A DNA stretch of 64,000 nucleotides from an uncultured Bacilli bacterium (lineage in GTDB: Bacteria; Bacillota_I; Bacilli_A; RF39; UBA660): the NCBI GenBank assembly GCA_934155185.1, contig CAKPGT010000002.1, positions 51,001 to 115,000 of the forward strand, written 5' to 3'. Below are positions 40,103 through 48,983 of the stretch, in pieces. The notes below the pieces were generated by a model, which did no database searches, was not told the DNA's origin, and worked only from the letters and a program-made list of their open reading frames with translations. Positions within the stretch are counted from its first letter, which is position 1. Each line of letters begins with the position of its first letter. The translations under genes and the position numbers were made by a program.

Positions 40103-40405
40103 ATGTCAAATAAAATCAGAATAAGATTAAAAGCATATGATCATCGTTCTTTAGATTTGGCTGCAAGTAAAATCGTAGAAACAGTTAAACGCACAGGCGG
40201 AAAGGTAAGCGGCCCAGTACCACTACCTACTGAAATTCAAAAGTACACTATTTTAAGAGCAGTTCACAAATACAAAGATTCACGTGAACAATTTGAAATG
40301 CGTACTCACAAAAGATTAATTGATATAGCATCACCAAGTAAAGAAACAATTGATGCGTTACAGCATCTTGATTTACCAAGCGGTGTTAATATTGAGATTA
40401 AATAA
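40103..40405 (+). CDS. rpsJ: 30S ribosomal protein S10
   Basis: Head protein of the 30S subunit, also the NusE partner of NusB in antitermination. KIRIRLKAYDHRSLDLA at the start and THKRLIDIASPSKETIDAL near the end are diagnostic. 100 residues, complete. GGGAGG precedes the start by 12 bases. First gene of the S10-spc-alpha operon, 15 bases before rplC. Confidence 0.98.
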   Translation: MSNKIRIRLKAYDHRSLDLAASKIVETVKRTGGKVSGPVPLPTEIQKYTILRAVHKYKDSREQFEMRTHKRLIDIASPSKETIDALQHLDLPSGVNIEIK

Positions 40406-40420
40406 TTATAGGAGGAAAAA

Positions 40421-41158
40421 ATGGAAAGAAAAGGAATCTTAGGTCGTAAGCTAGGAATGACTCAAGTTTTTGCAAAAAATGGAAAACTTATTCCAGTTAC
40501 AGTAGTTGAAGTTGAGCCAAACGTTGTAACTCAAATTAAGACTAATGAAACTGATGGATATGAAGCAATTCAAATTGGTTTTGACACTAAAAGAGAAAAA
40601 CTAAGTAATAAAGCTGAAAAAGGTCATCTAGCTAAAGCTAATACTGCTCCTAAGCGCTTCTTAAAAGAGATCCGCGGAGTTGATGTTAGCAAGTATCAAC
40701 TAGGTCAAGAACTTAATTGCAAAGTTTTTGAAGAAGGAGAAATGGTTGATGTAACTGGAACATCTAAGGGTAAAGGATACCAAGGTGTTATTAAACGTTA
40801 TCATCAATCTAGAGGTCCAATGGGACACGGTTCTCAATATCATAGAGGTGTTGGTTCTCTAGGAACAATGAGACCAATGCGTGTATTTAAGGGTAAGAAA
40901 TTGCCAGGACACATGGGACATGTAACAGTTACTATGCAAAACTTAGAAGTAGTAGCAGTTATACCTGAAGAAAATGTTATTTTAATAAAAGGAAACGTTC
41001 CAGGTGCTAAAAAGTCTTTAGTTATCATCAAGTCAGCTGTTAAAAAGCCAAATGTAAAACATGAAAAGGTTGAACTAGTAACATATGCTACTAATGAAAC
41101 TGAGGCTTTAGAGCAAGCTACTGAGGTAAACGAAGCATCACAAGAAGTTACTGAATAA
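40421..41158 (+). CDS. rplC: 50S ribosomal protein L3
   Basis: Nucleates 50S assembly near the peptidyl transferase centre. GILGRKLGMTQVF at the start and SQYHRGVGSLGTMRP with the methylatable Gln region are intact. It is 245 residues, about 35 longer than usual: the C-terminus carries an acidic Glu/Thr/Ala-rich tail (ATNETEALEQATEVNEASQE). The tail is probably disordered and dispensable. Confidence 0.97.
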   Translation: MERKGILGRKLGMTQVFAKNGKLIPVTVVEVEPNVVTQIKTNETDGYEAIQIGFDTKREKLSNKAEKGHLAKANTAPKRFLKEIRGVDVSKYQLGQELNCKVFEEGEMVDVTGTSKGKGYQGVIKRYHQSRGPMGHGSQYHRGVGSLGTMRPMRVFKGKKLPGHMGHVTVTMQNLEVVAVIPEENVILIKGNVPGAKKSLVIIKSAVKKPNVKHEKVELVTYATNETEALEQATEVNEASQEVTE

Positions 41159-41211
41159 TTAAAATTATTAAATAACTTTTATAAATACTTGTGATGAAAG
41201 GAGGATGCAAA

Positions 41212-41838
41212 ATGCCAAAAACAGCACTTTTAAGTTTAAAAGGTGAAAAAATTAAAGACACAAAATTAGACGATAACATTTGGGCGATTAAACCAAATGA
41301 TCAAGTTGTATATGACGCCGTTTTACTACAAATGGCAGCATTAAGACAAGGTACTCACAGTACTAAAACTCGTAGTGAGGTATCTGGTGGAGGAAGAAAG
41401 CCATGGAGACAAAAAGGAACTGGTAACGCTCGTCAAGGTTCTATTAGAGCGCCTCATTTCGTAGGTGGTGGAATTGCGTTTGGACCAAATTCAAATCGCA
41501 ACTACACTAAAAAGATGAATAGAAAGGAACGTCGTTTAGCTCTTAAGTCAGCGCTAACATATAAAGCAGCTGATAAAAACGTAATAGTTGTTGATAAGTT
41601 TGAAGCTGAAACTAATAAGACTAAAGATATGTTAAATATTCTTGAAGGCTTAAAGGTATCAGAAAAAGCTCTAATTGTAACTACAGAACTTACTGAAAAC
41701 TTAATTCTTGCAACAAGAAATATTAAGAGAGTTAAACTAATCTTAGCTAATGAATTAAATACTTATGATGTATTAAACTATGATAAGTTAATCATTACTG
41801 AAGATGCTGTAAAATATATCGAGGAGGTGCTTAAATAA
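41212..41838 (+). CDS. rplD: 50S ribosomal protein L4
   Basis: Lines the peptide exit tunnel and is often the operon's autoregulator. I take ATG 41212 (MPKTALLSLKGEKI, 208 residues), which follows AAAGGAGG; an upstream in-frame ATG at 41191 overlaps that site. The tunnel loop with TRSEVSGGGRKPWRQKGTGN and AR is intact. Its last base overlaps the rplW start. Confidence 0.97.
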   Translation: MPKTALLSLKGEKIKDTKLDDNIWAIKPNDQVVYDAVLLQMAALRQGTHSTKTRSEVSGGGRKPWRQKGTGNARQGSIRAPHFVGGGIAFGPNSNRNYTKKMNRKERRLALKSALTYKAADKNVIVVDKFEAETNKTKDMLNILEGLKVSEKALIVTTELTENLILATRNIKRVKLILANELNTYDVLNYDKLIITEDAVKYIEEVLK

Positions 41839-42110
41839 TGAAAGAAATAATTAAGGCACCAATAATTACTGAAAAGTCAGCTAATATATCTGCTGATGGA
41901 AAAAAGGTAGTTTTAAAAGTATCGAAAGATGCAAACAAAGTACAAATAAGACAAGCTGTTGAAAAAGCTTTTGACGTTAAGGTTACAAACGTTAATACAG
42001 TTAATGTACGTGCAAAAAAGAAGAGAGTTGGACGCTATGAAGGTAAGACAAGTGCTTATAAAAAAGCAATAATTACTCTAGCTGAAGGCAGTAAATTAGA
42101 TTTAAGCTAA
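41838..42110 (+). CDS. rplW: 50S ribosomal protein L23
   Basis: Sits at the tunnel exit and docks trigger factor and SRP. The IIKAPIITEKSANISADGKK start and KKKRVGRYEGKTSAYKKAII are characteristic. 90 residues. TAATG overlap with rplD indicates translational coupling. Confidence 0.96.
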   Translation: MKEIIKAPIITEKSANISADGKKVVLKVSKDANKVQIRQAVEKAFDVKVTNVNTVNVRAKKKRVGRYEGKTSAYKKAIITLAEGSKLDLS

Positions 42111-42125
42111 TAAGGAGGAAATATA

Positions 42126-42953
42126 ATGCCAGTTAAAAAATTAAGACCAACTACGCCTTCTAGAAGGCAAATGAGTATTTTGGTTAATGATGAAATAACT
42201 AAATCTACTCCTGAAAAAAGCTTAGTTGGTAAAAAGAGTAAAAGAAATGGTCGTAATAATTTAGGACGCATTACTGTAAGACACCGTGGTGGCGGTGCTC
42301 AAAGAAAATATCGTATAATCGATTTTAAAAGAAATAAATTCGATATTACTGGTAAAGTAGCAGCTATTGAATACGATCCAAATAGAAGCGCTAACATCGC
42401 ATTAATTAATTACAAAGATGGAGAAAAGAAATATATAATTGCTCCTAAAGGATTAAAAGTTGGCGATATTATTGTTAGTGGACAAAACGTAGATGTTAAA
42501 GTTGGTAATACAATGCCAATTATGAATATACCAGTTGGTACTGTAATTCATAACATTGAAATGAGACCAGGAAAAGGAGCTCAAATTGCTCGTAGTGCAG
42601 GAGCTAGTGCACAAATCTTAGGTCGTGAAGAAAAATATGTATTAATAAGATTAAGAAGTGGTGAAACAAGAAAGATTCTTGGTACTTGTATGGCTACAAT
42701 AGGAGAAGTTGGTAATGCTGATTATGCATTAGTAAACTTAGGTAAAGCAGGACGTACACGTTATATGGGTATTAGACCTACTGTTCGTGGTTCTGTTATG
42801 AACCCTAATGACCATCCACATGGTGGTGGTGAAGGTAGAGCTCCAATTGGTCGTAAGCAACCAATGACACCATGGGGTAAACCAGCACTTGGTATGAAGA
42901 CTAGAAGAAATAAAAAAGCTTCAACTAAGTTAATCGTAAGCCGTAAAAAATAG
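42126..42953 (+). CDS. rplB: 50S ribosomal protein L2
   Basis: Needed for subunit joining and peptidyl transferase formation. RPTTPSRRQM at the start, NNLGRITVRHRGGGAQRKYR, and the C-terminal MNPNDHPHGGGEGRAPIG with the essential His are all present. 275 residues. AAGGAGG precedes the start; rpsS follows after 19 bases. Confidence 0.98.
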   Translation: MPVKKLRPTTPSRRQMSILVNDEITKSTPEKSLVGKKSKRNGRNNLGRITVRHRGGGAQRKYRIIDFKRNKFDITGKVAAIEYDPNRSANIALINYKDGEKKYIIAPKGLKVGDIIVSGQNVDVKVGNTMPIMNIPVGTVIHNIEMRPGKGAQIARSAGASAQILGREEKYVLIRLRSGETRKILGTCMATIGEVGNADYALVNLGKAGRTRYMGIRPTVRGSVMNPNDHPHGGGEGRAPIGRKQPMTPWGKPALGMKTRRNKKASTKLIVSRKK

Positions 42954-42972
42954 TGGAAAGGAAGAAATGTAA

Positions 42973-43245
42973 ATGGCAAGAAGTATAAAAAAAGGGCCTT
43001 ATGTATTTGAAAGATTACTTGCTAAGGTTCAAAAATTAAACGAAGAAGGCAAAAAAGAAGTAATTAAAACTTGGTCACGCCGTTCAACAATATTTCCAGA
43101 TTTTATTGGTCACACTTTTGCGGTACATAATGGTAAGGAATTCATCCCAGTTTATGTAACAGAAGATATGGTTGGACATAAATTAGGTGAGTTCTCACCA
43201 ACTCGTAAATGTGGTGGACATGGCGAGAACAAAGATAAGAAATAA
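42973..43245 (+). CDS. rpsS: 30S ribosomal protein S19
   Basis: Head protein that touches the A-site tRNA region. MARSIKKGPYVFERLL, IKTWSRRSTIFPDFIGHTFAV and LGEFSPTRKCGGH are diagnostic. 90 residues, complete, in the usual position between rplB and rplV. Confidence 0.97.
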   Translation: MARSIKKGPYVFERLLAKVQKLNEEGKKEVIKTWSRRSTIFPDFIGHTFAVHNGKEFIPVYVTEDMVGHKLGEFSPTRKCGGHGENKDKK

Positions 43246-43264
43246 CTAGAAGGGAGATAAAATT

Positions 43265-43597
43265 ATGGAAGCGAAAGCAATTGCGAAAACAGTTCGCATT
43301 TCCGCTTTAAAATCTCGTTTAGTTATGAGGTTAATAAACGGAAAAAATGTTAACGAAGCTATGAGCATATTAAATAATATGAACAATAAAGCAGCTAGAG
43401 TTATCAAAAAGGTATTAACATCAGCTGTAGCTAATGCAGAAAATAATCATAATCTTAATAAAGATAAATTATTTGTTAAAGAAGCTTATGTTAATGATGG
43501 ACCGGTACTAAAAAGATCAGTGCCAGATTCAAGAGGAAGAATTGCTAGAAATGATCACCGTACAAGTCATGTAACAGTGGTTGTAGCAGAAAGATAA
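43265..43597 (+). CDS. rplV: 50S ribosomal protein L22
   Basis: Spans the large subunit with a beta-hairpin into the exit tunnel. VRISALKSRLVMRLINGKNV and the hairpin region GPVLKRSVPDSRGRIARNDHR are seen. 110 residues, normal. Followed 17 bases later by rpsC. Confidence 0.96.
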   Translation: MEAKAIAKTVRISALKSRLVMRLINGKNVNEAMSILNNMNNKAARVIKKVLTSAVANAENNHNLNKDKLFVKEAYVNDGPVLKRSVPDSRGRIARNDHRTSHVTVVVAER

Positions 43598-43614
43598 GAC
43601 AAGGAGGAAAACTA

Positions 43615-44292
43615 ATGGGTCAAAAAGTTAATCCTGCAGGTTTAAGACTTGGTATTAACAAGGATTGGACTGCTAAATGGTATGCACCAAGTAAAGATTT
43701 CTCTAAATCGTTAGAAAACGACATGAAGATTCGTGAATTCTTAGCTAAGAAGTTAAAGAATGCAGCAGTTTCTTCTATAACAATTGAAAGAAGTAATAAA
43801 AAAACTGAAATTAAAATCAGTACTGCAAAACCTGGTGTTGTTATTGGACACGGTGGAGAAGAAATTGAAAAATTAAAAAAAGAGTTAAATAAATTAGTTG
43901 GTGAAGAAATTCAAATTTCAATATTAGAAGTTAAGAACCCTGATTTGGATGCAAAGCTAGTAGCTGAAAACATTGCAAATCAAATTGAAAACAGAGGTTC
44001 ATATCGTATGGCTCAAAAAAGAGCTATTAGAAATACAATGAGAGCTGGAGCTAAGGGAATTAAAACTTTATGTTCTGGACGTTTAAATGGAGCTGAAATT
44101 GCTCGTAGCGAAGGTTATAATGAAGGTACTACACCTTTACATACTTTAAGAGCAGACATAGATTATGCAACAGCTGAAGCTGATACTACTTATGGTAAGA
44201 TTGGCGTAAAAGTATGGATTTATAAAGGTGAAATACTTCCTTCAAAGAAGAAAAATGGAGGTGCTCGCGATGTTAATGCCAAAAAGAACTAA
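43615..44292 (+). CDS. rpsC: 30S ribosomal protein S3
   Basis: Part of the mRNA entry channel. GQKVNPAGLRLGINKDWTAKW at the start, the KH-type GxxG in KPGVVIGHGGEEIEKL, and the C-terminal GVKVWIYKGEILPSKK are intact. 225 residues. Its end overlaps the rplP start by 23 bases. Confidence 0.97.
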   Translation: MGQKVNPAGLRLGINKDWTAKWYAPSKDFSKSLENDMKIREFLAKKLKNAAVSSITIERSNKKTEIKISTAKPGVVIGHGGEEIEKLKKELNKLVGEEIQISILEVKNPDLDAKLVAENIANQIENRGSYRMAQKRAIRNTMRAGAKGIKTLCSGRLNGAEIARSEGYNEGTTPLHTLRADIDYATAEADTTYGKIGVKVWIYKGEILPSKKKNGGARDVNAKKN

Positions 44293-44701
44293 ATATCGTA
44301 AACCTCACAGAATTTACCATGAAGGAAAATCAAAAGGTAATACCGTACTTCACTTTGGTGAATACGGTTTAATGGCAAAGGAAGGAGCTTGGATCTCTGC
44401 TCGTCAAATCGAAGCTGCCCGTGTTGCTATGACAAGATATATGAAACGTGGAGGAAGAGTTTTTGTTAACATTTTCCCACACTTATCATTAACAAAAAAA
44501 CCTCTTGAAACTCGTCAAGGTAAAGGTAAAGGTAATCCTGAAAGTTGGGTTGCTGTTGTAAAAGAAGGTAAGATTATGTTTGAAGTATCTGGTGTAAGCG
44601 AAGAGATTGCTCGTGAAGCATTAAGACTTGCAATGCATAAATTACCAATCAAATGTAAATTTGTAACAAAAGAAAATGGTGGTGAAGAAAATGAAGGTTA
44701 A
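44270..44701 (+). CDS. rplP: 50S ribosomal protein L16
   Basis: Organises the A-site tRNA region of the 50S subunit. I take ATG 44270 (MLMPKRTKYRKPHR, 144 residues), 9 bases after GGAGG and matching the family start; the longer reading from 44228 lies inside rpsC. GEYGLMAKEGAWISARQIEAAR and GKGKGNPESWVAVVKEG are seen. Overlaps rpsC and rpmC. Confidence 0.95.
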   Translation: MLMPKRTKYRKPHRIYHEGKSKGNTVLHFGEYGLMAKEGAWISARQIEAARVAMTRYMKRGGRVFVNIFPHLSLTKKPLETRQGKGKGNPESWVAVVKEGKIMFEVSGVSEEIAREALRLAMHKLPIKCKFVTKENGGEENEG

Positions 44702-44882
44702 GGAAATTAGAGAACTAACCACTGAACAAATCGAAGCTAAGATAGTAGAAGCTAAAGACGAAATATTTAACTTACGTTTAAAACAAGCTACTGGTAACTT
44801 AGAAAAACCTTCAAAAATACATGAATTAAGAAAAGACGTTGCTAGAATGAAAACTATTTTAGCAGAACGCAAGGAAGCTTAG
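44691..44882 (+). CDS. rpmC: 50S ribosomal protein L29
   Basis: Small helical-hairpin protein at the tunnel exit. Start at ATG 44691 (MKVKEIRELTTEQIEAK, 63 residues), overlapping the rplP end by 11 bases. The motif NLRLKQATGNLEKPSKIHELRKDVAR is diagnostic. Confidence 0.95.
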   Translation: MKVKEIRELTTEQIEAKIVEAKDEIFNLRLKQATGNLEKPSKIHELRKDVARMKTILAERKEA

Positions 44883-44894
44883 GGAGGTTTACTT

Positions 44895-45152
44895 ATGGAA
44901 AAAGCAAGACATGAAGTAATTGGTAAAGTTGTAAGTGCTAAAAATGACAAGACAATTACAATTTTAGTTGAAACTTATAAAAAAGATCCAAAGTATGGTA
45001 AACGTGTTAAATATTCTAAAAAATATGCAGCACATGACGAAAATAACCAAGCTAAAGTTGGAGATATAGTTAAGGTTGTAGAGACAAAACCATTATCAAA
45101 GACAAAGAGATATAGTTTAGTGGAAATAGTAGAAGAAGCCGTAATTTTATAG
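44895..45152 (+). CDS. rpsQ: 30S ribosomal protein S17
   Basis: Primary 16S-binding protein with an OB fold. GKVVSAKNDKTITILVE and YSKKYAAHDENNQAKVGD with PLSKTKRYSLVEIVE are typical. 85 residues. GGGAGG precedes the ATG by 9 bases. Confidence 0.96.
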   Translation: MEKARHEVIGKVVSAKNDKTITILVETYKKDPKYGKRVKYSKKYAAHDENNQAKVGDIVKVVETKPLSKTKRYSLVEIVEEAVIL

Positions 45153-45182
45153 GCACTTTACAAATAAGAAGGAGGATTCGTT

Positions 45183-45551
45183 ATGATTCAACAACAAAGT
45201 CGTTTAAAAGTTGCTGATAATTCTGGAGCTCGTGAACTAATGGTTATTAGAGTTTTAGGAGGCAGCAAGGTTAAAACAGGAAATATTGGTGACATCGTAG
45301 TTGGAACAGTTAAAAATGCAACTCCAAATGGTAATATAGCAAGCGGTAAAGTCGTAAAAGCGGTTATCGTTAGAAGTAAATTTGGAATGCGTAGAGATGA
45401 TGGTTCTTACATAAAATTTGATGATAATGCTTGTGTTATTATTAGAGATGATAAGACACCAGTTGGAACAAGAGTTTTAGGTCCAGTAGCACGCGAATTA
45501 CGTGATAAGGATTTCATGAAAATTGTATCGTTAGCAAAAGAAGTGTTATAG
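45183..45551 (+). CDS. rplN: 50S ribosomal protein L14
   Basis: Forms an intersubunit bridge and binds RsfS. MIQQQSRLKVADNSGARELM, VIVRSKFGMRRDDGSYIKFDDNA and RVLGPVARELRDK are intact. 122 residues, the family standard. Confidence 0.97.
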   Translation: MIQQQSRLKVADNSGARELMVIRVLGGSKVKTGNIGDIVVGTVKNATPNGNIASGKVVKAVIVRSKFGMRRDDGSYIKFDDNACVIIRDDKTPVGTRVLGPVARELRDKDFMKIVSLAKEVL

Positions 45552-45572
45552 ACCTTTTAAGGAGGAAAAATC

Positions 45573-45878
45573 ATGAATTTAAAAATTGGAGATAAAGTAA
45601 TTGTTATTGCTGGTAAGGACAAAGGTAAAGAAGGAAAAATCATCGCTAAAAAAGGTGAAAAAGTTTTCGTAGAAGGAGTTAACATGGTAAAAAAACATGT
45701 TAAGCCAAACGGACAAGACCAAGTAGGCGGAATCATTGATAAGGAAGCAGGTATTCACGTATCTAACGTTATGATGATTGATCCAAAAACTAAAAAACGT
45801 ACTAGAATAGCAAAAGAAATAGACAAAGACGGAAAAAAAGTTAGAATTTCTAGCAAGTCAAAAACTAAGTTAGACTAA
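45573..45878 (+). CDS. rplX: 50S ribosomal protein L24
   Basis: Assembly-initiating protein with a KOW motif: KIGDKVIVIAGKDKGKEGKI. VEGVNMVKKHVKPN follows. 101 residues. AAGGAGG precedes the ATG; rplE follows after 19 bases. Confidence 0.96.
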   Translation: MNLKIGDKVIVIAGKDKGKEGKIIAKKGEKVFVEGVNMVKKHVKPNGQDQVGGIIDKEAGIHVSNVMMIDPKTKKRTRIAKEIDKDGKKVRISSKSKTKLD

Positions 45879-45897
45879 ACCTGGAAGGAGGGTAACT

Positions 45898-46437
45898 ATG
45901 AACAGTTTAAAAGAAAAATATACTAAGGAAATCGTTCCTGAATTAACAAAAAAATATAATTATACTACTGTCATGGCTGTACCAAAGCTAGAAAAGATCG
46001 TAGTTAATATGGGAGTTGGAGATGCAACTTTAAATAGTAAACTATTAGATGTTGCAGTAAGTGAATTAGAAAAGATAACTGGTCAAACACCTGTTATTAC
46101 AAAAGCTAAAAAATCAATCGCTGGTTTCAAATTAAGAGAAGGACAAGCAATTGGTTGTAAAGTTACGCTTCGTGCTGAAGCTATGTATACATTCTTAGAA
46201 AAGCTTATTAAAATCGTATTACCACGTGTTCGTGATTTTAGAGGTATTTCACCAAAAGCTTTTGATGGAAGAGGAAATTATACACTAGGAATTAAAGAAC
46301 AAACTATATTCCCAGAAATAGTATATGACGAAGTTGTAAAAGTACGTGGAATGGACATTGTTTTTGTAACAACTGCAGAAACAAATGAAGAAGCATTAGA
46401 CTTATTAAAAGGATTCGGATTACCTTTTAAAAAGTAA
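45898..46437 (+). CDS. rplE: 50S ribosomal protein L5
   Basis: Binds 5S rRNA and contacts the P-site tRNA. KLEKIVVNMGVGDATLNSK, ITGQTPVITKAKKSIAGFKLR and VRDFRGISPKAFDGRGNYTLG are diagnostic. 179 residues. AAGGAGGG precedes the ATG. Confidence 0.97.
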   Translation: MNSLKEKYTKEIVPELTKKYNYTTVMAVPKLEKIVVNMGVGDATLNSKLLDVAVSELEKITGQTPVITKAKKSIAGFKLREGQAIGCKVTLRAEAMYTFLEKLIKIVLPRVRDFRGISPKAFDGRGNYTLGIKEQTIFPEIVYDEVVKVRGMDIVFVTTAETNEEALDLLKGFGLPFKK

Positions 46438-46453
46438 GCAAGGGAGGAATAAA

Positions 46454-46639
46454 GTGGCAAAGAAAAGTATGGTCGTAAAACAAAGAAGACCAAAAAAGTA
46501 TAAAGTACAAGAATATACTCGTTGCAACAGATGCGGTCGTCCACATTCAGTAATGAAAAAATTTGGTATCTGCCGTATTTGCTTTAGAGAATTAGCGTAC
46601 AAAGGTGAAATTCCTGGCGTTAAAAAATCAAGCTGGTAG
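46454..46639 (+). CDS. rpsN: 30S ribosomal protein S14, zinc-binding type
   Basis: Head protein, short type Z form. GTG start after GGGAGG; 61 residues. The zinc ribbon is complete: CNRC, then CRIC twelve residues on. MAKKSMVVKQRRPKKYKVQEY precedes it. Zinc-type S14 in the spc operon is the usual Gram-positive form. Confidence 0.96.
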   Translation: MAKKSMVVKQRRPKKYKVQEYTRCNRCGRPHSVMKKFGICRICFRELAYKGEIPGVKKSSW

Positions 46640-46666
46640 AAAAAGATACGAGGAGGGAGGATTCAT

Positions 46667-47065
46667 ATGTCAGTAACAGATCCAATCGCAGATTTACTTA
46701 CGCGTGTGCGTAATGCTAATCAAATGCGTTATAATGAAGTTGTAGTACCTTCATCAAATGTTAAGATGGAAATAGTTAAAATCTTAAAAGCAGAAGGTTA
46801 TATAGCAAACTATAAAATTGAAAAAGGTGAAGTACAAGATAATATTATTATCACCTTAAAATATGGAAAAAACAAAGAAAGAGTAATATCTGGACTTAAA
46901 AGAATATCTAAGCCAGGTTTACGTGTATATGCTAAGGCTGAAGAAATTCCAACAGTACTAAATGGACTTGGAATATCAATAGTATCAACATCTAAGGGAA
47001 TTATGACTGGTAAAGAAGCCAAAAAAGAAAACCTTGGTGGAGAAGTTTTAGCATATGTATGGTAA
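46667..47065 (+). CDS. rpsH: 30S ribosomal protein S8
   Basis: Central-domain assembly protein. TDPIADLLTRVRNANQMRY, LKRISKPGLRVYAKAEEIP and the C-terminal GISIVSTSKGIMTGKEAKK are characteristic. 132 residues. GGAGGGAGG precedes the start. Confidence 0.97.
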   Translation: MSVTDPIADLLTRVRNANQMRYNEVVVPSSNVKMEIVKILKAEGYIANYKIEKGEVQDNIIITLKYGKNKERVISGLKRISKPGLRVYAKAEEIPTVLNGLGISIVSTSKGIMTGKEAKKENLGGEVLAYVW

Positions 47066-47090
47066 TTCAAATAGGAGGTGCTAAGGAAAG

Positions 47091-47630
47091 ATGAGTCGTA
47101 TTGGAAATAGAGTGTTAACAGTTCCTGAAAATGTTACTGTTACAATTAATGAAGGACAAATCACTGTTAAAGGACCAAAGGGTGAATTATCATTAAATAT
47201 TGATGAAAATATCAACGTTGAACTTGTTGGTAACGAAATTAAAGTTACCAGAAACAGTGAAATTAAAAAAGTAAAACAAATGCATGGTACAACTAATTCT
47301 TTAATCGAAAACATGATTAAAGGTGTTTCAGAAGGCTACGAAAAAGGTCTTGAAATAGTTGGTGTTGGTTTCCGTTTCAACCTAAAAGGTAAGATGCTTG
47401 AAGTTAATGCTGGTTATTCACACAAAGTTGAACTTGAAATACCTGAAGGCTTAACTGTAGAAAGCATAAGTGCTACTGAAATAGTTGTTAAGGGTATAAA
47501 TAAAGAAGCTGTAGGTCAATTTGCTGCAGATATAAGAAGTATAAGAAAACCAGAACCATATAAGGGTAAAGGTATTCATTATAAGGGCGAACATATTCGT
47601 CGTAAAGAAGGAAAGAAAGCTTCTAAATAA
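47091..47630 (+). CDS. rplF: 50S ribosomal protein L6
   Basis: Sits near the GTPase-associated centre. SRIGNRVLTVPENVTVTI at the start, VGVGFRFNLKGKMLEVNAGY in the middle, and the signature PEPYKGKGIHYKGE at the end. 179 residues in two repeated domains. AGGAGG lies 12 bases before the ATG. Confidence 0.97.
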   Translation: MSRIGNRVLTVPENVTVTINEGQITVKGPKGELSLNIDENINVELVGNEIKVTRNSEIKKVKQMHGTTNSLIENMIKGVSEGYEKGLEIVGVGFRFNLKGKMLEVNAGYSHKVELEIPEGLTVESISATEIVVKGINKEAVGQFAADIRSIRKPEPYKGKGIHYKGEHIRRKEGKKASK

Positions 47631-47651
47631 TAGGAAAGGGAGATTATTACA

Positions 47652-48014
47652 ATGATAAAGAAAACATCACGTAATGAAGCTCGTAAAGCTAGACACACTA
47701 GAATAAGAAAAAAAATAAGTGGAACTAGCCAGTTACCAAGATTATCTGTATTTAGATCACTAAAAAACATTAGTGCTCAAATAATTGATGATGAAAAAGG
47801 TGTTACTTTAGTTAGTGCATCATCAATGGATAAAGAATTAGATATCAAAAATGGTGGTAACGTAGAAGCAAGTAAGCTTGTAGGAGCTTTAATCGCAAAG
47901 AAAGCAAAAAAAGCAAAAATTAATAAGGTAGTATTCGACAGAGGAGGATACTTATATCATGGACGTGTTAAAGCATTAGCTGATGCTGCACGTGAAAATG
48001 GTTTAGAATTCTAA
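47652..48014 (+). CDS. rplR: 50S ribosomal protein L18
   Basis: Binds 5S rRNA with L5. ARHTRIRKKISGTSQLPRLS with FRSLKNISAQIIDD, and the end VVFDRGGYLYHGRVKALADA are diagnostic. 120 residues. rpsE follows after 15 bases. Confidence 0.97.
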   Translation: MIKKTSRNEARKARHTRIRKKISGTSQLPRLSVFRSLKNISAQIIDDEKGVTLVSASSMDKELDIKNGGNVEASKLVGALIAKKAKKAKINKVVFDRGGYLYHGRVKALADAARENGLEF

Positions 48015-48029
48015 AGGAGGGTAACGAAA

Positions 48030-48539
48030 GTGGAAAAAAGAAACAACAAGCCACGTGAAAAAGAATATAACGAAACAGTTATTTCAGTTAATCGTGTTAC
48101 AAAGGTTACCAAAGGTGGACGTCGTCTTCGTTTTGCAGCAACTGTTGCAGTAGGAGATGGAAAAGGCAAAGTTGGCCTTGGAACTGGTAAAGCAAATGAA
48201 GTTCAAGATGCTATTAAAAAAGCTATTGGAAATGCTACCAACAATATTATTAAATTAGATTTAGTAGAGGATAGAACAGTTTCTCATGATGCAATTGGTA
48301 CATCTGGTGCTGCTAAGGTTTTAATTAAACCTGCTAAAGCTGGTACTGGTATTATTGCTGGAGGTTCAGTTCGTGCTATTCTTGAACTAGCAGGAGTTAA
48401 AGATATAATTTCAAAATCACTTGGATCAAATACAAAATTAAATACCGCAAGAGCATGTCTTGAAGCACTTAAAAACCAAAAGTCAGCAGAACATATTGCT
48501 GAGCTTAGAGGAAAATCTGTAGAGGAGATTTTAGGATAA
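48030..48539 (+). CDS. rpsE: 30S ribosomal protein S5
   Basis: Part of the mRNA entry channel and accuracy centre. GTG start 8 bases after GGAGGG. ISVNRVTKVTKGGRRLRFAA, GDGKGKVGLGTGKANEV and GGSVRAILELAGVKDI are typical. 169 residues. Its TAA overlaps the rplO ATG by one base; rpmD (L30), normally between them, is absent. Confidence 0.97.
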   Translation: MEKRNNKPREKEYNETVISVNRVTKVTKGGRRLRFAATVAVGDGKGKVGLGTGKANEVQDAIKKAIGNATNNIIKLDLVEDRTVSHDAIGTSGAAKVLIKPAKAGTGIIAGGSVRAILELAGVKDIISKSLGSNTKLNTARACLEALKNQKSAEHIAELRGKSVEEILG

Positions 48540-48982
48540 TGAAACTACATGAATTAAAATATAATGAAGGTGCAAAAAAAGACATTAAGAGATTAGGTCG
48601 TGGATCTAGTAGCGGTACTGGAAAAACAAGTGGTAAAGGACAAAAAGGACAAAACGCTAGAAGTGGTGGTGGAGTTAGAATTGGTTTTGAAGGTGGACAA
48701 TTACCTTTATACAGAAGACTTCCAAAACGTGGATTTTCTAACGCTATGTTTAAGACAACATACGCTGTTATTAATGTATCTGATTTAAATATGTTTGATG
48801 AAGATACTTTAGTAACTCCAGAACTTTTAAAAGAGATGGGGATTATCAAAAAAGAACTATCTGGTATAAAAGTTTTAGGTAATGGCGCTTTAGAGAAAAA
48901 ACTTACTGTAAAAGCACATTCTTTCTCTAATAGTGCAATTAAAAAAATAGAAGCAGCAGGTGGAAAAGCAGAGGTGATATAA
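48539..48982 (+). CDS. rplO: 50S ribosomal protein L15
   Basis: Late-assembly protein. MKLHELKYNEGAKKDIKRLG with GRGSSSGTGKTSGKGQKGQN and the GGQLPLYRRLPKRGF motif are intact. 147 residues. Directly coupled to rpsE; secY follows after 1 base. Confidence 0.97.
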   Translation: MKLHELKYNEGAKKDIKRLGRGSSSGTGKTSGKGQKGQNARSGGGVRIGFEGGQLPLYRRLPKRGFSNAMFKTTYAVINVSDLNMFDEDTLVTPELLKEMGIIKKELSGIKVLGNGALEKKLTVKAHSFSNSAIKKIEAAGGKAEVI

Positions 48983-48983
48983 T

